Positions 63,692-64,000 of a stretch of DNA of 64,000 nt are shown here, piece by piece. A program made the translations under genes and the position numbers. The notes under the pieces are model-generated. The model had not been told where the DNA came from. It saw only the letters and a program-made list of their open reading frames with translations, and ran no database searches. Every line of letters starts with the position of its first letter. The first letter of the stretch is position 1. Origin of the DNA: Bifidobacterium pseudolongum subsp. globosum (GTDB taxonomy: Bacteria; Actinomycetota; Actinomycetes; Actinomycetales; Bifidobacteriaceae); assembly GCF_000741295.1 (NCBI RefSeq), contig NZ_JGZG01000001.1, positions 170,609-234,608 of the forward strand. Reading direction: 5' to 3'.

Positions 63692-64000
63692 ACGAGTTCG
63701 AGGGCGTGCAGTACGGGAAGCTTCGAGACATGCAGGAGGCCCGGCGCGCCCGGTATGTGCAGCTGCTTGAGGAAGGACTGAACTTCACCCAGGCAGCGCA
63801 CGCGGTCGGCGTCTCCAAGCGCACGGGAAAGGTGTGGCGCAACGGGCGAACCCGTTCGAACGGACGCAACGAAAGGCCTCTGGTCGATTGGTATGGTGGA
63901 CGGGTGAAAGACAGCACAACCACTGTGTCATCGCGCTATCTGAGCATCGACGAGCGCATCGAGATCGCCGACCTGAGCGGTCCGGCACAAGCGTGCGCGG
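63685..64000 (+). mobile_element. IS30-family transposase gene, 5' part (cut by window edge)
   Basis: Open frame from ATG 63685 to the edge, at least 105 residues: EFEGVQYGKLRDMQEARRAR, LNFTQAAHAVGVSKRTGKVW (HTH) and RYLSIDERIEIADL, the two-part N-terminus of IS30-type transposases; the DDE part is outside. The element's left end must lie between about 63635 and 63685, where GGTCGTTGCAACACC could be a terminal inverted repeat. Its coding strand is opposite to the pilin operon, and the pilin frame runs into it. Confidence 0.85.

Overview
The window looks like chromosome of a Bifidobacterium, an actinobacterium. The evidence is high GC, the gene order argS-lysA, the complete atpBEFHAGDC operon followed by nucS, an actinobacterial Rho with a long Arg/Asn-rich insert, a DUF2469 protein, GlgE, a HAIR (HspR) operator upstream of clpB, and IS30 and LPXTG pilin genes. 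An oxalate module (frc, permease, oxc) points towards the animalis/pseudolongum side of the genus, but the species cannot be fixed from sequence reading alone.

Layout. 1-4.7 kb: lysA (cut by the window edge), argS, a RidA-type deaminase, tRNA-Arg(CCG), a CYTH phosphatase-like protein and a thioredoxin/TPR co-chaperone. 4.8-8.1 kb: a lipoprotein and membrane protein pair of unknown function and an FKBP lipoprotein. 8.1-16 kb: nucS and the F1Fo ATP synthase operon. 16-24 kb: metA, initiator tRNA, the oxalate genes and a ClC channel, with a repeat-rich gap at 19.0-19.5 kb. 24-31 kb: an LAATG-anchored surface protein, glgE, ppa, a membrane protein and an orphan response regulator. 31-38.4 kb: nth, a peptide-type binding protein, valS and a 665-residue exported protein. 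38.4-48.3 kb: chorismate mutase, an Lrp-type regulator, rho, a UDP-galactopyranose-mutase-like flavoprotein, DUF2469, a GNAT enzyme and gatCAB. 48.4-54.3 kb: an ABC-2 exporter, a SpoU methyltransferase, a DUF559 nuclease cassette between two palindromic repeats, an OPRT-like protein and a stripped-down P1B ATPase. 54.3-58.9 kb: clpB with HAIR operator, a FAH-family hydrolase and an HTH protein. 59-64 kb: a two-gene LPXTG pilin operon, with an IS30-type transposase gene starting at its 5' edge and leaving the window.

How genes work together. Frc and Oxc form the oxalate cycle (oxalyl-CoA made from formyl-CoA, then decarboxylated), and the AEC permease between them is the likely acid carrier. 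GatCAB, ValS, ArgS and two tRNAs serve translation. ClpB and the TPR/thioredoxin protein serve proteostasis. The pilin pair has no sortase gene inside the window.

The best candidates for something new are: (1) an intact ORF that keeps the membrane core of a copper-type P1B ATPase but has lost the actuator domain, the DKTGT phosphorylation site and the CPC metal site; (2) the DUF559 nuclease cassette flanked by about 106-bp double-palindrome direct repeats; (3) a widespread pattern of -10 boxes placed 6-8 nt before the start codon, which implies leaderless mRNAs for about a dozen genes; (4) three unexplained short-repeat arrays, two with 21-bp phasing.
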